From Rhizomicrobium electricum (GTDB taxonomy: Bacteria > Pseudomonadota > Alphaproteobacteria > Micropepsales > Micropepsaceae), in assembly GCF_011762045.1 (NCBI RefSeq), contig NZ_JAASQS010000002.1:124001-188000 (forward strand): 64,000 nt of DNA, in the 5' to 3' direction. The notes under the pieces are model-generated. The model searched no databases. It was not told where the DNA came from and saw nothing but the letters and a program-made list of their open reading frames with translations. The position numbers were made by a program, and so were the translations under genes. Below, piece after piece: positions 26,263-35,283 of this stretch. Positions within the stretch are counted from its first letter, which is position 1, and every line of letters begins with the position of its first letter.

Positions 26263-27363
26263 ATGAAAAAGCTCATTCCCATTCTCGCCGCGTCGTTCCT
26301 TCTCTCCGGCTGCGTGATGGCGGCTCGCCACGCCGCTCATCGCATCGGCACGGCCGTCGATCCGCCCGCCGTCCACGTCAGCGGTCCCGCGCCCAAAGCG
26401 CTGGTCGACAAACTCAACGATATCGCCCGCTCGGGTACACCGGTCACGGCGATCGTGATGAAGGACGGCAAGCTCCTCTATCGTGTTGATGTCGGAAAGA
26501 TCGACGCAAACACCCGCTACCCCGTCGCCTCGGCCAGCAAGTGGATGACCGCCGCACTGGTGATGACCGTGGTCGATGAGGGCAAACTGAATCTCGATGC
26601 GCCGATTTCGACGGTGCTGCCGGAGTTTCGCGGCGACGCCGGACGCATCACCTTGCGCATGTTGCTGGCCCAGACTGCCGGCCTCGGCAATCTCCGCGCA
26701 CGGGTGGATGTGCGTCAGGACCCGCGCATCACGCTGGCGCAATCGGCAGCCGACATCGCAGCGCGGCCGCTCGCCAACCCGCCCGGCGAAGTGTTCGAAT
26801 ACGGCGGACCGCAGTTTCAGGTCGCCGGCGCCATGGTCGAGAAAGTCACCGGCCGCCGCTGGTCGGACCTGTTCGAGGAACGCATTGCACGCCCGCTCGG
26901 TATGACGGCGACAGGATGGGAACACCTGCCTGCCCGTGGCGCCACACCGGCAGAGACGCTGAACCCGTTATTGCAAGGCGGCGCCGTCACCACTGCCGAC
27001 GATTATGCCAAGTTCCTCACCATGCTCGCCGCCAACGGACGGTTCGACGGCCGCCAGATCCTGTCCGAGCGCTCCCTACGCGAGATGGAATCCGTGCAGA
27101 CGCTCGGCCTCAAGAAAGGTTATCTGCCGCCCGGCGTTCCGTCCGGCTGGGAATACGCGCTCGGCAACTGGTGCGAACAGCTGGCAGCGGATCGCTCCTG
27201 CACCGTGGTCTCCAGCCCCGGCGCGTTCGGCACCCTGCCCTGGATCGACCGCCGTACCGGCGTCTACGGCGTCTTCTTCCTCAAGGACCTGTTGATCCGC
27301 AACAGCCGTGACCTGCGCGCAGCCCGCGCCGCGGCCATGGCGGCACCGGCGCCGGACGACTGA
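26263..27363 (+). CDS. Lipoprotein of the serine beta-lactamase/DD-peptidase-like family
   Basis: 366 residues with a lipobox (LLSGC, Cys near 18). The class C beta-lactamase fold is indicated by SASKWMT (catalytic Ser and Lys), EYGGPQF (Tyr of the YxN-like motif) and SSPGAFGTL in place of HTG. Most such proteins are esterases, D-amino-acid peptidases or of unknown function rather than true beta-lactamases, so resistance should not be assumed. It is anchored in the envelope. Confidence 0.85.
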   Translation: MKKLIPILAASFLLSGCVMAARHAAHRIGTAVDPPAVHVSGPAPKALVDKLNDIARSGTPVTAIVMKDGKLLYRVDVGKIDANTRYPVASASKWMTAALVMTVVDEGKLNLDAPISTVLPEFRGDAGRITLRMLLAQTAGLGNLRARVDVRQDPRITLAQSAADIAARPLANPPGEVFEYGGPQFQVAGAMVEKVTGRRWSDLFEERIARPLGMTATGWEHLPARGATPAETLNPLLQGGAVTTADDYAKFLTMLAANGRFDGRQILSERSLREMESVQTLGLKKGYLPPGVPSGWEYALGNWCEQLAADRSCTVVSSPGAFGTLPWIDRRTGVYGVFFLKDLLIRNSRDLRAARAAAMAAPAPDD

Positions 27364-27435
27364 AAGCCGAATTGCAGGTTGGCGTCCCTCTCCAAAAATC
27401 CCATATGGTGAGGGCACCAATCTGCGGAGAGTTCC

Positions 27436-28449
27436 ATGAAGGCCGTTGGCTACCAGATCCCTGGCAACATCGATCGCGAAGACGCTCTCGTCGACATCGA
27501 ACTGGAAAAACCAGCCGCCACGGGCCGCGATCTGCTGGTTGCCGTGGAGGCGATTTCGGTCAATCCGGTCGATACCAAGGTTCGCCGCGGTGCCGCTCCG
27601 GAACCCGGCCAGTGGAAGGTCCTCGGCTGGGACGTCGCCGGACGGGTCGTCGAGGTCGGCGATAAGGTGTCCCGCTTCAAGCCCGGTGACGAGGTTTTCT
27701 ATGCCGGCTCGATTACGCGTCCCGGCGCCAATAGCGAATTCCATCTGGTCGATGAACGCATCGTCGGCCGCAAACCGAAGCGGTTGTCGAACGCCGAGGC
27801 GGCCGCGCTGCCTCTGACCGCCATCACCGCCTGGGAGATGCTGTTCCACCGCCTCGACATCAACAAGCCGGTGCCCGGTGCGGCCAACGCCGTGCTTATC
27901 ATCGGCGGCGCCGGTGGCGTCGGATCGATTGCCGTTCAGCTCGTCCGCGCCCTCACCAACGTCATGGTGATCGCCACCGCCTCACGTCCCGAAACGCGGG
28001 AATGGGTGGAGGAACTCGGTGCCCATCATGTCATCGATCATTCCAAGCCGATGGCCGATCAGATCGCGGCGCTGAAGAACGGTGCGCCCGCCTTCGTGTT
28101 TTCGACCACCCAGACGGACCGCCACTTCGACGATATCGTCGCCCTGATCGCGCCGCAGGGCCGTTTCGGCCTGATCGACGATCCGGAAAAGCTCGATGTC
28201 ATGAGTTTCAAGCGCAAGGCGGTGTCCACCCATTGGGAGCTGATGTTCACCCGCGCGATGTTCGAGACCCCCGACATGGGGGAACAAGGCAAGCTACTCG
28301 ACACGGTGGCCGTGCTGGTCGAGGACGGCGACATCACCACCACGGTGACGGAGGTCCTGAAACCGATCAACGCCGCCAACCTGAAACTGGCCCATACCCG
28401 CATCGAAAGCGGTAAGACCAAAGGCAAGATCGTGCTGGAAGGGTTTTAG
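27436..28449 (+). CDS. Zinc-type alcohol dehydrogenase-like / quinone oxidoreductase family protein
   Basis: 337 residues of the MDR superfamily. GroES-like N-terminal domain (EAISVNPVDTKVRRG, GWDVAGRVVEVG) and a Rossmann NADPH domain with IIGGAGGVGSIAVQLVRAL. The catalytic-zinc cysteines are absent, so it belongs to the quinone-oxidoreductase-like branch. A GGAGAG ribosome site precedes the ATG. The substrate is unknown. Confidence 0.88.
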   Translation: MKAVGYQIPGNIDREDALVDIELEKPAATGRDLLVAVEAISVNPVDTKVRRGAAPEPGQWKVLGWDVAGRVVEVGDKVSRFKPGDEVFYAGSITRPGANSEFHLVDERIVGRKPKRLSNAEAAALPLTAITAWEMLFHRLDINKPVPGAANAVLIIGGAGGVGSIAVQLVRALTNVMVIATASRPETREWVEELGAHHVIDHSKPMADQIAALKNGAPAFVFSTTQTDRHFDDIVALIAPQGRFGLIDDPEKLDVMSFKRKAVSTHWELMFTRAMFETPDMGEQGKLLDTVAVLVEDGDITTTVTEVLKPINAANLKLAHTRIESGKTKGKIVLEGF

Positions 28450-28484
28450 GGAGAGACCGTCATCCCCGACGCGCCACGGCGCCT

Positions 28485-28685
28485 CTTTCCTCCCCCGCGG
28501 CATCGCGAACAACGACCCGCACTGTCTGAGGAAAGCGGAGGGTGCCGATCAAGCGCAGCGCGTGAGGCGGAGGGGGACCGAATAAGCGCCGGAGCAATCC
28601 CCCCTCCGTCGCCTTATGGCGCCACCTCCCCCGCTATCTCAACATTGTGCGTGCTTCCAAGGCACGGCACCGCGAGGGAGGAAAG
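28485..28685. repeat. MITE-like element with CTTTCCTCCC terminal inverted repeats, copy 2
   Basis: Same ends and interior blocks as the element at 8352-8548 (GTGAGGCGGAGGGGG, CGCCGGAGCA, CCCGCTATCTCAACNTNGTGCGTGCTTC). Length 201 bp. The two copies are diverged enough to be old insertions. No reading frame. Confidence 0.7.
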
Positions 28686-28696
28686 CGAGAGTGTGG

Positions 28697-29080
28697 TTAC
28701 TTCTTCTCCGGCGGCGCCCAACCGTCCTGGCGCGGCTGGTCGGCGGGGACGAAGGTGCCGAGCATGCACGGCGTGCCGCGGCGCAGAACGTAGAACACCT
28801 GCATGTTGGAGCAGACTTCGCCGCCCCAAATCTGCCAAGCGATGCCCTGCTCGAACTTCAGGCCCGGACATTCGCGCGGCAGCTCGTTGCGCCACACCTT
28901 CACCGGCCCGCCGTTCATGCGGAACAGAATGGTTCGGTTGTCCGGATAGGACATGCTGTTGATGTCCGAGGTCCGGATGCAAATCTGACGGGGCTTGGCA
29001 GGCTGAGCCGGATCGGCGGCGTTCGCAGCGGTCACGCCCGCGAGACCGGCGGCCAAGGCAAACAGGATCAGCTTCTTCAT
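28697..29080 (-). CDS. Small secreted protein of unknown function
   Basis: 127 residues with a typical signal peptide (MKKLILFALAAGLAGVTAANA). The mature part has four cysteines (QICIRT, RECPGL, EVCSNM, TPCMLG) and the stretch SYPDNRTILFRMNGGPVKVWRNELP. Proteins of this form with paired cysteines are widespread in alphaproteobacteria as small periplasmic proteins without known role. It lies 68 bp after scpB on the same strand. Confidence 0.75.
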   Translation of the reverse strand: MKKLILFALAAGLAGVTAANAADPAQPAKPRQICIRTSDINSMSYPDNRTILFRMNGGPVKVWRNELPRECPGLKFEQGIAWQIWGGEVCSNMQVFYVLRRGTPCMLGTFVPADQPRQDGWAPPEKK

Positions 29081-29148
29081 AGGTCACTCCCAGCAAAAGC
29101 GCGCGGCGGCTGGCACCGCGAGACTGCGCTCCGGCCGGGAGAATCCCA

Positions 29149-30036
29149 CTATTCGGATGAACCGGGCATGAACGGGTCGGCGCCGCCGGTTGCGAGTTCC
29201 GCCTCTTCCGGCCCTTCGTACGGATCCTCGTCCGGACCGAGCTGATCGGAGGGCGTCGGAACGTCGAGACCGTTCGGCGGCACGGCTTCGAGGAACCCGG
29301 CAGCCTTGAGTTCTTCCATTCCGGGAAGATGAGAGATGTTCTCCAGTCCGAACTGGACCAGGAAGGCCTCGGTCGTGCCGTAGGTCACCGGGCGGCCCGG
29401 CGTACGCTTGCGGCCGCGGATCTTGATCCAGCCGACTTCCATCAGCGTGTCGAGCGTACCCTTGGACAGCATGACGCCGCGGATGTCTTCGATTTCGGCG
29501 CGCGTCACCGGCTGATGGTAGGCGATGATGGCGAGCGTTTCGATCGCGGCGCGCGACAGCTTCTTCTGCTCGGGCTTTTCCTTGCGCAGCAGGAACGCCA
29601 GATCGGCGGCGGTACGGAACTGCCACTTCTCCGCGACGCGCACGAGATTTACGCCGCGGCCTTCATATTCCTTCTGAAGTTCGGCGATGATCGCCGCGAC
29701 ATTGGAACCTTCCGGCAGCGATGCCTTCAACGCCTCTTCCGACAAGGGTTCCGCCGACGCGAACAGCAGCGCTTCGCACATGCGCATATGCTCGGGATTG
29801 ATCCCTTCCTCGGCCGCCGGAGCCTCTTCCGACGCTTCGGCGACTGGCTCGCCGACCGCTTCGGCCGTCTCGGGCGCGGCTTCGGTCACTACTTCCAATG
29901 CGGGAGCGGTTTCTTCGGCGGGTTGATCCGAACTCGGCGGTACGCTTTCGTCTGACACGTTTTGTCCTTCACTGACCGGCATCGACACGTCCGTCTCTTC
30001 GGCAAGGTCTTCTTGCACCTTCAGAACGCCGTTCAT
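29149..30036 (-). CDS. scpB: Segregation and condensation protein B
   Basis: ScpB dimers bind ScpA in the SMC complex. The 295-residue protein has an acidic, low-complexity N-terminal extension (about 1-80, rich in Glu, Ala and Pro) absent from most ScpB, then the two winged-helix domains (MRMCEALLFASAEPLS; AIIAYHQPVTRAEIEDIRG; IRGRKRTPGRPVTYGTT). It overlaps the end of scpA by 4 bp. The acidic tail at both ends is common in alphaproteobacterial ScpB. Confidence 0.95.
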   Translation of the reverse strand: MNGVLKVQEDLAEETDVSMPVSEGQNVSDESVPPSSDQPAEETAPALEVVTEAAPETAEAVGEPVAEASEEAPAAEEGINPEHMRMCEALLFASAEPLSEEALKASLPEGSNVAAIIAELQKEYEGRGVNLVRVAEKWQFRTAADLAFLLRKEKPEQKKLSRAAIETLAIIAYHQPVTRAEIEDIRGVMLSKGTLDTLMEVGWIKIRGRKRTPGRPVTYGTTEAFLVQFGLENISHLPGMEELKAAGFLEAVPPNGLDVPTPSDQLGPDEDPYEGPEEAELATGGADPFMPGSSE

Positions 30037-30836
30037 GCGGATGCCTCTTTAGCAAGGTCTTTGATGAATAGGTCTTCGAACGGCGCCATCTGGCGCAGTT
30101 CGACACGGCCGTCACGGGCGGCTTCCAGGCAGGCCATGAACATGCTGGCCATGGCCGAACGCCGCCGCGGACCGCCGGTCCACCCCTCCGGCAGCAGCGA
30201 TGCCAGATTGCTCCAATCGGGGATTTTCCCCAACAGCCGTTCCAGCCGCTCGCGCGCCTGATCGATCAGCATCACCGGCGAAGCCCGGAGCTGATAGTTC
30301 TTGCCGCGCATCTTCTTGACCCGCTCGCCGGCATAGGCCGACAGCAGATCGTACATCGTGTCCTTGTAGGTCTTCAGCTTCACGACATTGACCGGCTCGG
30401 GCATGCCGCGGGCAAAGACTTCGCGCCCCAGACGGTCGCCGGCCATCAGGCGGGCCGCCGCTTCGCGCATCTGGTCGAGGCGCTGCAACCGCCAGCGCAG
30501 GCGCATCGCGAGTTCGTCGGGCGAGGGCTCGCCTTCCTTCTGCTCCGGCTGCGGCAGGATCAGGCGCGACTTGAGATAAGCCAGCCAAGCCGCCATGACG
30601 AGATAGTCGGCAGCCAGTTCCAGGTTCATCCGCTTGGCCTGCTCGATGAACTCGAGATACTGGTCGGCCAGCTTCAGGATCGAGATCTTGGCGAGGTCGA
30701 CCTTCTGGGTCCGCGCCAGCGACAGAAGAACGTCGAGCGGGCCTTCGAAGCCGTCGAGCGTAACGACGAGCTTCTCGTCCTCGGTTGCCGGCGGCAGCTC
30801 GATGGTCTCGAAAGTGTCGGCCAGTTCTTCGCTCAT
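30033..30836 (-). CDS. scpA: Segregation and condensation protein A (kleisin)
   Basis: 267 residues. ScpA bridges the SMC heads and binds ScpB. The N-terminal DGFEGPLDVLLSLARTQKVDLAKISI motif binds the SMC neck; the C-terminal winged helix binds the SMC cap. It is the middle of an overlapping chain nagZ-scpA-scpB (4-bp overlaps). The partner SMC is at 447 in this window and is unusually long. Confidence 0.97.
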   Translation of the reverse strand: MSEELADTFETIELPPATEDEKLVVTLDGFEGPLDVLLSLARTQKVDLAKISILKLADQYLEFIEQAKRMNLELAADYLVMAAWLAYLKSRLILPQPEQKEGEPSPDELAMRLRWRLQRLDQMREAAARLMAGDRLGREVFARGMPEPVNVVKLKTYKDTMYDLLSAYAGERVKKMRGKNYQLRASPVMLIDQARERLERLLGKIPDWSNLASLLPEGWTGGPRRRSAMASMFMACLEAARDGRVELRQMAPFEDLFIKDLAKEASA

Positions 30837-31840
30837 GCCACAAGCAACTCTTTGAGCCGCGCCTCGGCGGCAATACGATCAAATTCGACAGGCGTACGCA
30901 GATGGCCGAGGGCCGTTTCCGCACGTTTCAGCCACTCGCCTTCGAGCGGCTTGGCCTCGGTGGCCACGTCCTTCATTTCGTCCATGCCGCCGTTGCAGTG
31001 AAGCACGACATCGCAGCCTGCGAACAGCGCCGCCTTGGCGCGGGCCGAAAGCGGCCCGGAAAGCGCCTGCATGGACAGATCGTCGGTCATCAGGAGCCCT
31101 TGGTAACCAATTTCGCCCCGAATCACTTCGTGAACGACTCGAGGACTCAGGGTGCCCGGACGGTTCGGATCGATCGCCTCATAGACCACATGGGCGGTCA
31201 TGGCCATGGGACAATGGGCCAGGCTGCGGAAAGTCACGAAATCGGCTGCGGATAACTGCTCGCGGGACGCGGTGACGCGCGGCAGGTCCAGATGGGTGTC
31301 ACACCCCGCCCGGCCGTGACCGGGGGCATGCTTCATGACCGGCAGGACGCCGCCGTCCATCAGCCCGTCCATAACGGCCCGTCCAAGCTCGATGACCACA
31401 GTCGGATCGGTCGAAAAGGCGCGGTCGCCGATCACGTCATGGGCGCCCGGCACCGGCACATCGAGCACCGGCAGGCAGTCGACGTTTACGCCGATTTCCG
31501 CCAGATCGCAGGCAATCAACCGGGCGTTGAGATAAGCGGCATCGGCCGCGGTCTTGGCATGCTCGCGGTGGAGCGTGCCGAACACGCCCTGCGGCGGGCG
31601 GGCCGGCCACTCCGGCGGCCTCAGGCGGGCGACCCGGCCGCCTTCCTGGTCGATCAGGACCGGCGCTGCCGCATCGCCAACGGTCTCACGCAAAGAGTCT
31701 GTCAGAGCGCGGACTTGCTCGCGGTTCTTCACGTTCCGTCCGAACAGAATGAAGCCCCACGGCTGTACGTCGCGGAAGAAGTCCCGCTCACTCGGTTCGA
31801 GTACGGGCCCCGAACAGCCAAAGATCACGCGTCGACGCAT
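30833..31840 (-). CDS. nagZ: Beta-N-acetylhexosaminidase (peptidoglycan recycling)
   Basis: 335 residues of glycoside hydrolase family 3. It removes GlcNAc from cytoplasmic muropeptides during cell-wall recycling. Motifs: LIDQEGGRVARL, KHAPGHGR (His and Asp/His dyad loop with D in GCDTH), and nucleophile Asp in LLMTDDLSMQ. Position between the SPOR protein and scpA is conserved in alphaproteobacteria. Confidence 0.95.
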   Translation of the reverse strand: MRRRVIFGCSGPVLEPSERDFFRDVQPWGFILFGRNVKNREQVRALTDSLRETVGDAAAPVLIDQEGGRVARLRPPEWPARPPQGVFGTLHREHAKTAADAAYLNARLIACDLAEIGVNVDCLPVLDVPVPGAHDVIGDRAFSTDPTVVIELGRAVMDGLMDGGVLPVMKHAPGHGRAGCDTHLDLPRVTASREQLSAADFVTFRSLAHCPMAMTAHVVYEAIDPNRPGTLSPRVVHEVIRGEIGYQGLLMTDDLSMQALSGPLSARAKAALFAGCDVVLHCNGGMDEMKDVATEAKPLEGEWLKRAETALGHLRTPVEFDRIAAEARLKELLVA

Positions 31841-31843
31841 GGA

Positions 31844-32830
31844 CTATTTCGCCAGGAAGCAGGAGCCGCCTTGTGCCTTCAGACGATCGCATACCGCGAC
31901 CGCCGCATCCTTGTCGGCGAACGAAGCAATGCGCAGGCGGTACCAGGTGCCCTTATCGCCCAGATCTACTTTCTGAACGTCCGGTCCGAAGCCATTGAGA
32001 AGCGCCGCATGTTTGGACTGGTAGGCCTTCCACGCCGTGCGTGCTTCGGCATCCGATTTGAAGGCGCCGAGCTGCAACAGATAGCTGCCCGAGGCCGCGG
32101 ATTTCGCCGGTGCATCCACCGGCTTCATGGTTGCCGGTTTCAGCGGCGGCGGCGTGACGGGCTTGGCCGCGGCGGTCGCGGCCGGGGGGACTGCCGCGGG
32201 ATGGGCGCCACCGAGCTGGGCCGGCGGCTTGGTCGCCACCTGCGGCTTGGCCGGTTCGTCCGTCGCCGGTTGGGTATACGGCTTGGCGGCGGCAACCTGC
32301 TGCTGCGGCTTGGGCGGCGGCGCGGACTGGGCGAATGCCTTTGGGGCAACCTGCTGTTGCGGTGCCGGCTGGGCGGTTTTGGGTCCCATCAGCGGCGGCG
32401 GAGGCGGCACGGCGGCGGTCTGGGCCGGTTGGACCTGGGGAGCCGGAGTCTGCGGTCCGGGGGCCGGCTGGGTCTGAGCCGGCTGGGGCTGGGCTGGAGG
32501 CTGTGCGACCGGGGCCGTTGCGGCGGACTTCTGGGCTGCGCCGTCCTCTTCGGGGCCGGCGGACTGCTGGTAGACCTTGATCCCGCTGTCGTCGGCCTTG
32601 GTGGTGGCGGCGATGCGCACCGGACCGTCACTGCGGCCGCGGGCGACGCCCTGGTTATAGGCAAGCCAGACCACGCCGCCGAACGCCGCCAGCACCAGAA
32701 TGGCGATGATGATCACGACCGGAAGGTGCGAGCCCTCGTTGTCGTCCTCGTCGTTTCCGCCGTCATAGTCGCGTCCGTCCCGGTCGTCGTCCCGGTCCCG
32801 TGTGGCGCGGTCGAAATTCGCCATAGGCAT
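31844..32830 (-). CDS. SPOR-domain membrane protein
   Basis: 328 residues: acidic cytoplasmic N-terminus, one membrane helix (about 37-58), a long Pro/Ala/Gln-rich linker, and a C-terminal SPOR domain (SYLLQLGAFKSDAEARTAW ... GTWYRLRIASFADKDAA). SPOR domains bind denuded glycan strands at the septum, so it is likely a division-site protein. It ends 3 bp before nagZ. An alternative start two codons in (MANFDR) is equally possible. Confidence 0.93.
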   Translation of the reverse strand: MPMANFDRATRDRDDDRDGRDYDGGNDEDDNEGSHLPVVIIIAILVLAAFGGVVWLAYNQGVARGRSDGPVRIAATTKADDSGIKVYQQSAGPEEDGAAQKSAATAPVAQPPAQPQPAQTQPAPGPQTPAPQVQPAQTAAVPPPPPLMGPKTAQPAPQQQVAPKAFAQSAPPPKPQQQVAAAKPYTQPATDEPAKPQVATKPPAQLGGAHPAAVPPAATAAAKPVTPPPLKPATMKPVDAPAKSAASGSYLLQLGAFKSDAEARTAWKAYQSKHAALLNGFGPDVQKVDLGDKGTWYRLRIASFADKDAAVAVCDRLKAQGGSCFLAK

Positions 32831-32904
32831 GCTCCGAATCTCAGGACCTCGAAGCTAGCACCCCGGCAAGGCCGAATCACGGCGTGGTAAACCCCAGGGG
32901 GCTG

Positions 32905-34107
32905 CTAGAGCCGCACGTCCTTGTGGAAAATGCGTCTGTATTCCTGGATGGCGTAGCCGTCGGTCATGCCGGCAATGTAGTCGCGTACCACACCCTTGGT
33001 CACGGCGTCGGCGGGGGCGCCGCAGGTCGCGGCCCAGCCGGGCGGCAGCAGCGCCGGATTTACCGCCAAAACCCCGAACAATTCGGCGATCAGCGCCTTG
33101 GCCCGGTTGCGCGTCGCCGTGACCCGTTTGTGCCGATACATATGGACGAACAGGAAGTCCTTGAGCGCCTGCGCATCGGCCCCCATGCGTTCGGAGAACG
33201 AGGCCAGCGCCCTGCCCGCACCCCGCACCTCCGCCACCGAGCCGGGCTTGGCCGCCGCCAGCCGGGTCTGGGTCTCAGTCAGTAGATCGGCCACCATATC
33301 GCCGATCAGTCTACTGACGAGTTCGCCGATGAAGCGGCTGGCCTCGAGCTCGCCGTAGCGATCCATGATCTCTTTGGCGCGGGGACCGGCGAGCGGCGCC
33401 GTCAGCAGCTCGTCCACCGAGAACAACCCGGCGCGAAGCCCGTCGTCGATGTCGTGGGTGAGATAGGCGATGTCGTCCGACAGCGCCGCGACCTGCGCTT
33501 CCAGTCCCGGCCATGACGTCAGTTCGAGCGACCAGCGTGCATTGAAGCGGGCGATCGGCTCCGGGATGCGGCCGGTCAGCGGTCCGTTGTGTTTGACCAG
33601 TCCTTCCAGCGTCTCCCAGGTGAGGTTCAGGCCGTCGAAGCGGGCGTAGCGGTGCTCCAACCTGGCCACCAGCCGCAGCGCATGCGCGTTGTGATCGAAG
33701 CCGCCGATTTCTTCCGTGGCGGCATCCAACGCCTCCTCGCCCGTATGCCCGAACGGCGTATGGCCGAGGTCGTGCGCCAGCGCCACGGCTTCCGCAAGGT
33801 CTTCATCCAGCGCCAGCACCCGCGACGCCGAGCGGGCGATCTGGGCCACTTCCAGCGAATGGGTCATGCGGGTGCGGTAGTAGTCGCCCTCGTGCTCGAC
33901 GAAGACTTGCGTCTTGTGTTTCAGGCGCCGGAACGCCGTGGAATGCAGGATACGGTCGCGGTCGCGCTGATAGCAGGTCCGGGTGGCGCTTTCGGGCTCG
34001 GGAAACAGCCGTCCGCGGCTGTGGTCCGGAAAGGTGGCATAGGCCGCACGCCCCGGTGGATGAAACACCGGCCCCAGCCGTCCGGCGGGTTTGCTTGTAT
34101 CGGCCAT
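32905..34107 (-). CDS. dgt: Deoxyguanosinetriphosphate triphosphohydrolase-like protein
   Basis: 400 residues, HD superfamily. It splits dGTP/dNTPs into deoxynucleoside and triphosphate and so tunes the dNTP pool. Metal-binding residues: H in RMTHSLEVAQ, HD in ALAHDLGHTPFGHTGEEAL, and D in AALSDDIAYLTHDIDDG. Start at MADTSKPAG is chosen because a longer ATG start lies inside the palindromic repeat at 34129. First gene of the dgt-SPOR-nagZ-scpA-scpB cluster. Confidence 0.93.
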   Translation of the reverse strand: MADTSKPAGRLGPVFHPPGRAAYATFPDHSRGRLFPEPESATRTCYQRDRDRILHSTAFRRLKHKTQVFVEHEGDYYRTRMTHSLEVAQIARSASRVLALDEDLAEAVALAHDLGHTPFGHTGEEALDAATEEIGGFDHNAHALRLVARLEHRYARFDGLNLTWETLEGLVKHNGPLTGRIPEPIARFNARWSLELTSWPGLEAQVAALSDDIAYLTHDIDDGLRAGLFSVDELLTAPLAGPRAKEIMDRYGELEASRFIGELVSRLIGDMVADLLTETQTRLAAAKPGSVAEVRGAGRALASFSERMGADAQALKDFLFVHMYRHKRVTATRNRAKALIAELFGVLAVNPALLPPGWAATCGAPADAVTKGVVRDYIAGMTDGYAIQEYRRIFHKDVRL

Positions 34108-34128
34108 TTTCCTAGATTTTCCTTTTTC

Positions 34129-34173
34129 GCGCTTGCAGAACGGAAAACCGGTTCCCACTTTTCCTGCGAGCGC
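34129..34173. repeat. Palindrome GCGCTTGCAG / CTGCGAGCGC with AACCGGTT centre
   Basis: Arms of 10 bp with one mismatch flank an AAAACCGGTTCCCACTTTT core. Repeats with this AACCGGTTCCCACTTTTC core are common intergenic elements in alphaproteobacteria. It lies between the divergent dgt and erpA starts. Confidence 0.5.
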
Positions 34174-34202
34174 TTTGGACCAAGACTCGCTAGGATTATC
34201 GC

Positions 34203-34550
34203 ATGTCCGATATGACCACCGAAACCGCCCCCGTTGCCGTTACTGCCCGCGCCGCGCGCCAGATCGCCAAGATCATCGCCGCCGAGGGCTCGCCCAAAAT
34301 GCTCCGCCTGTCGGTCTCCGGCGGCGGTTGCTCCGGGTTCCAGTACCATTTCGACCTCGACGACAAACCGGCCGAAGACGACCTCATCATCGAGCGCGAC
34401 GGCGTCAAGGTACTGGTAGATGCGATATCGCTGGAGTTCCTTGAAGGTGCGGAACTCGATTACGTCGACGAACTGATCGGCGCCGCGTTCAAGGTCAACA
34501 ACCCCAACGCCCGCTCCTCCTGCGGCTGCGGCACGAGTTTTTCGATCTGA
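34203..34550 (+). CDS. erpA: Iron-sulfur cluster insertion protein (ErpA/IscA family)
   Basis: 115 residues of the A-type carrier family. The three cluster-binding cysteines are present: GGGCSGFQY and SSCGCGTSF. It delivers Fe-S clusters to apoproteins. The position next to dgt is common in alphaproteobacteria. ErpA rather than IscA is inferred from context; the fold and cysteines are seen directly. Confidence 0.92.
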   Translation: MSDMTTETAPVAVTARAARQIAKIIAAEGSPKMLRLSVSGGGCSGFQYHFDLDDKPAEDDLIIERDGVKVLVDAISLEFLEGAELDYVDELIGAAFKVNNPNARSSCGCGTSFSI

Positions 34551-34657
34551 GCCTTGCACACTTTGCGACAAAAGTAGCGATTTTGTCATGAAGCCGGCTT
34601 AAGTGCCGGTCGTTTCCGCAGCGTGGTACTCCCGTAGGGCACCCGCCTGGAACCGCT

Positions 34658-35245
34658 ATGGCGACAGCGTTTCGCGACCGCATTCCTGCGTTTCTGCTGG
34701 TGGCGCTGCTGCACGTCGCAGCGGCGATCGCCTTTCTCAACGCGCTCATTGTCGAGCGGGAACCGCAGAAACCGAAAGCCGAGGAACACGAAACCCAGAT
34801 CACGCTGGCGCCCGCACCGCCGCCGCTGCGGCTCGAACCGCGCAAACGCCGAATGCCGGCCGCCGGAGGCTCCAATACCATCACGGCACCTTATTTTAAT
34901 CCGTACACGTATAATGGACCGTCGTCTGGCGCGGGCACGGGCAACGGCATCGCACTGGCGCTGTCCGCCTGCGATCCCGGCCATTACGACCTTGCCTCGC
35001 GCGAAGTCCGCGCCATTTGCGATCGCATCGGCTTGGCGATGAGGAACGATCCGGGCCGCTTCGGCGTCGCGTCCGACGTTTCCGATCCTCAGCATTGGCA
35101 CCGCGAGCTCGCGCGCCGTGAATCGCCATATCTCGCGCCCTGCATGTCGCCGAACGGCCTCGATGTTCTCTACACGCTGTCGTGCCTCTACGAGAACGTG
35201 TTCATCGGCTACAAGCCCGAACACCGCCGACGCTATTCGGAGTAA
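34658..35245 (+). CDS. Membrane-anchored protein with proline-rich spacer, unknown function
   Basis: 195 residues: N-terminal membrane helix (about 10-27), a charged and Pro-rich spacer (EREPQKPKAEEHETQ, APAPPPLRLEPRKRR) like TonB-type periplasmic spacers, then a globular part with four cysteines (SACDPGHY, RAICDRIG, APCMSP, LSCLYEN). No TonB C-terminal domain is seen. Family not recognised. Confidence 0.7.
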   Translation: MATAFRDRIPAFLLVALLHVAAAIAFLNALIVEREPQKPKAEEHETQITLAPAPPPLRLEPRKRRMPAAGGSNTITAPYFNPYTYNGPSSGAGTGNGIALALSACDPGHYDLASREVRAICDRIGLAMRNDPGRFGVASDVSDPQHWHRELARRESPYLAPCMSPNGLDVLYTLSCLYENVFIGYKPEHRRRYSE

Positions 35246-35283
35246 CGGCCCAGGTGTATGCTCCCGTTCGCGGGAGGGGGCTC

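Noticed and set aside
26263-27363. Antibiotic-resistance beta-lactamase
   Set aside because: The serine and lysine are present, but the family is mostly esterases and peptidases and the KTG motif is not canonical; a resistance role is not supported.
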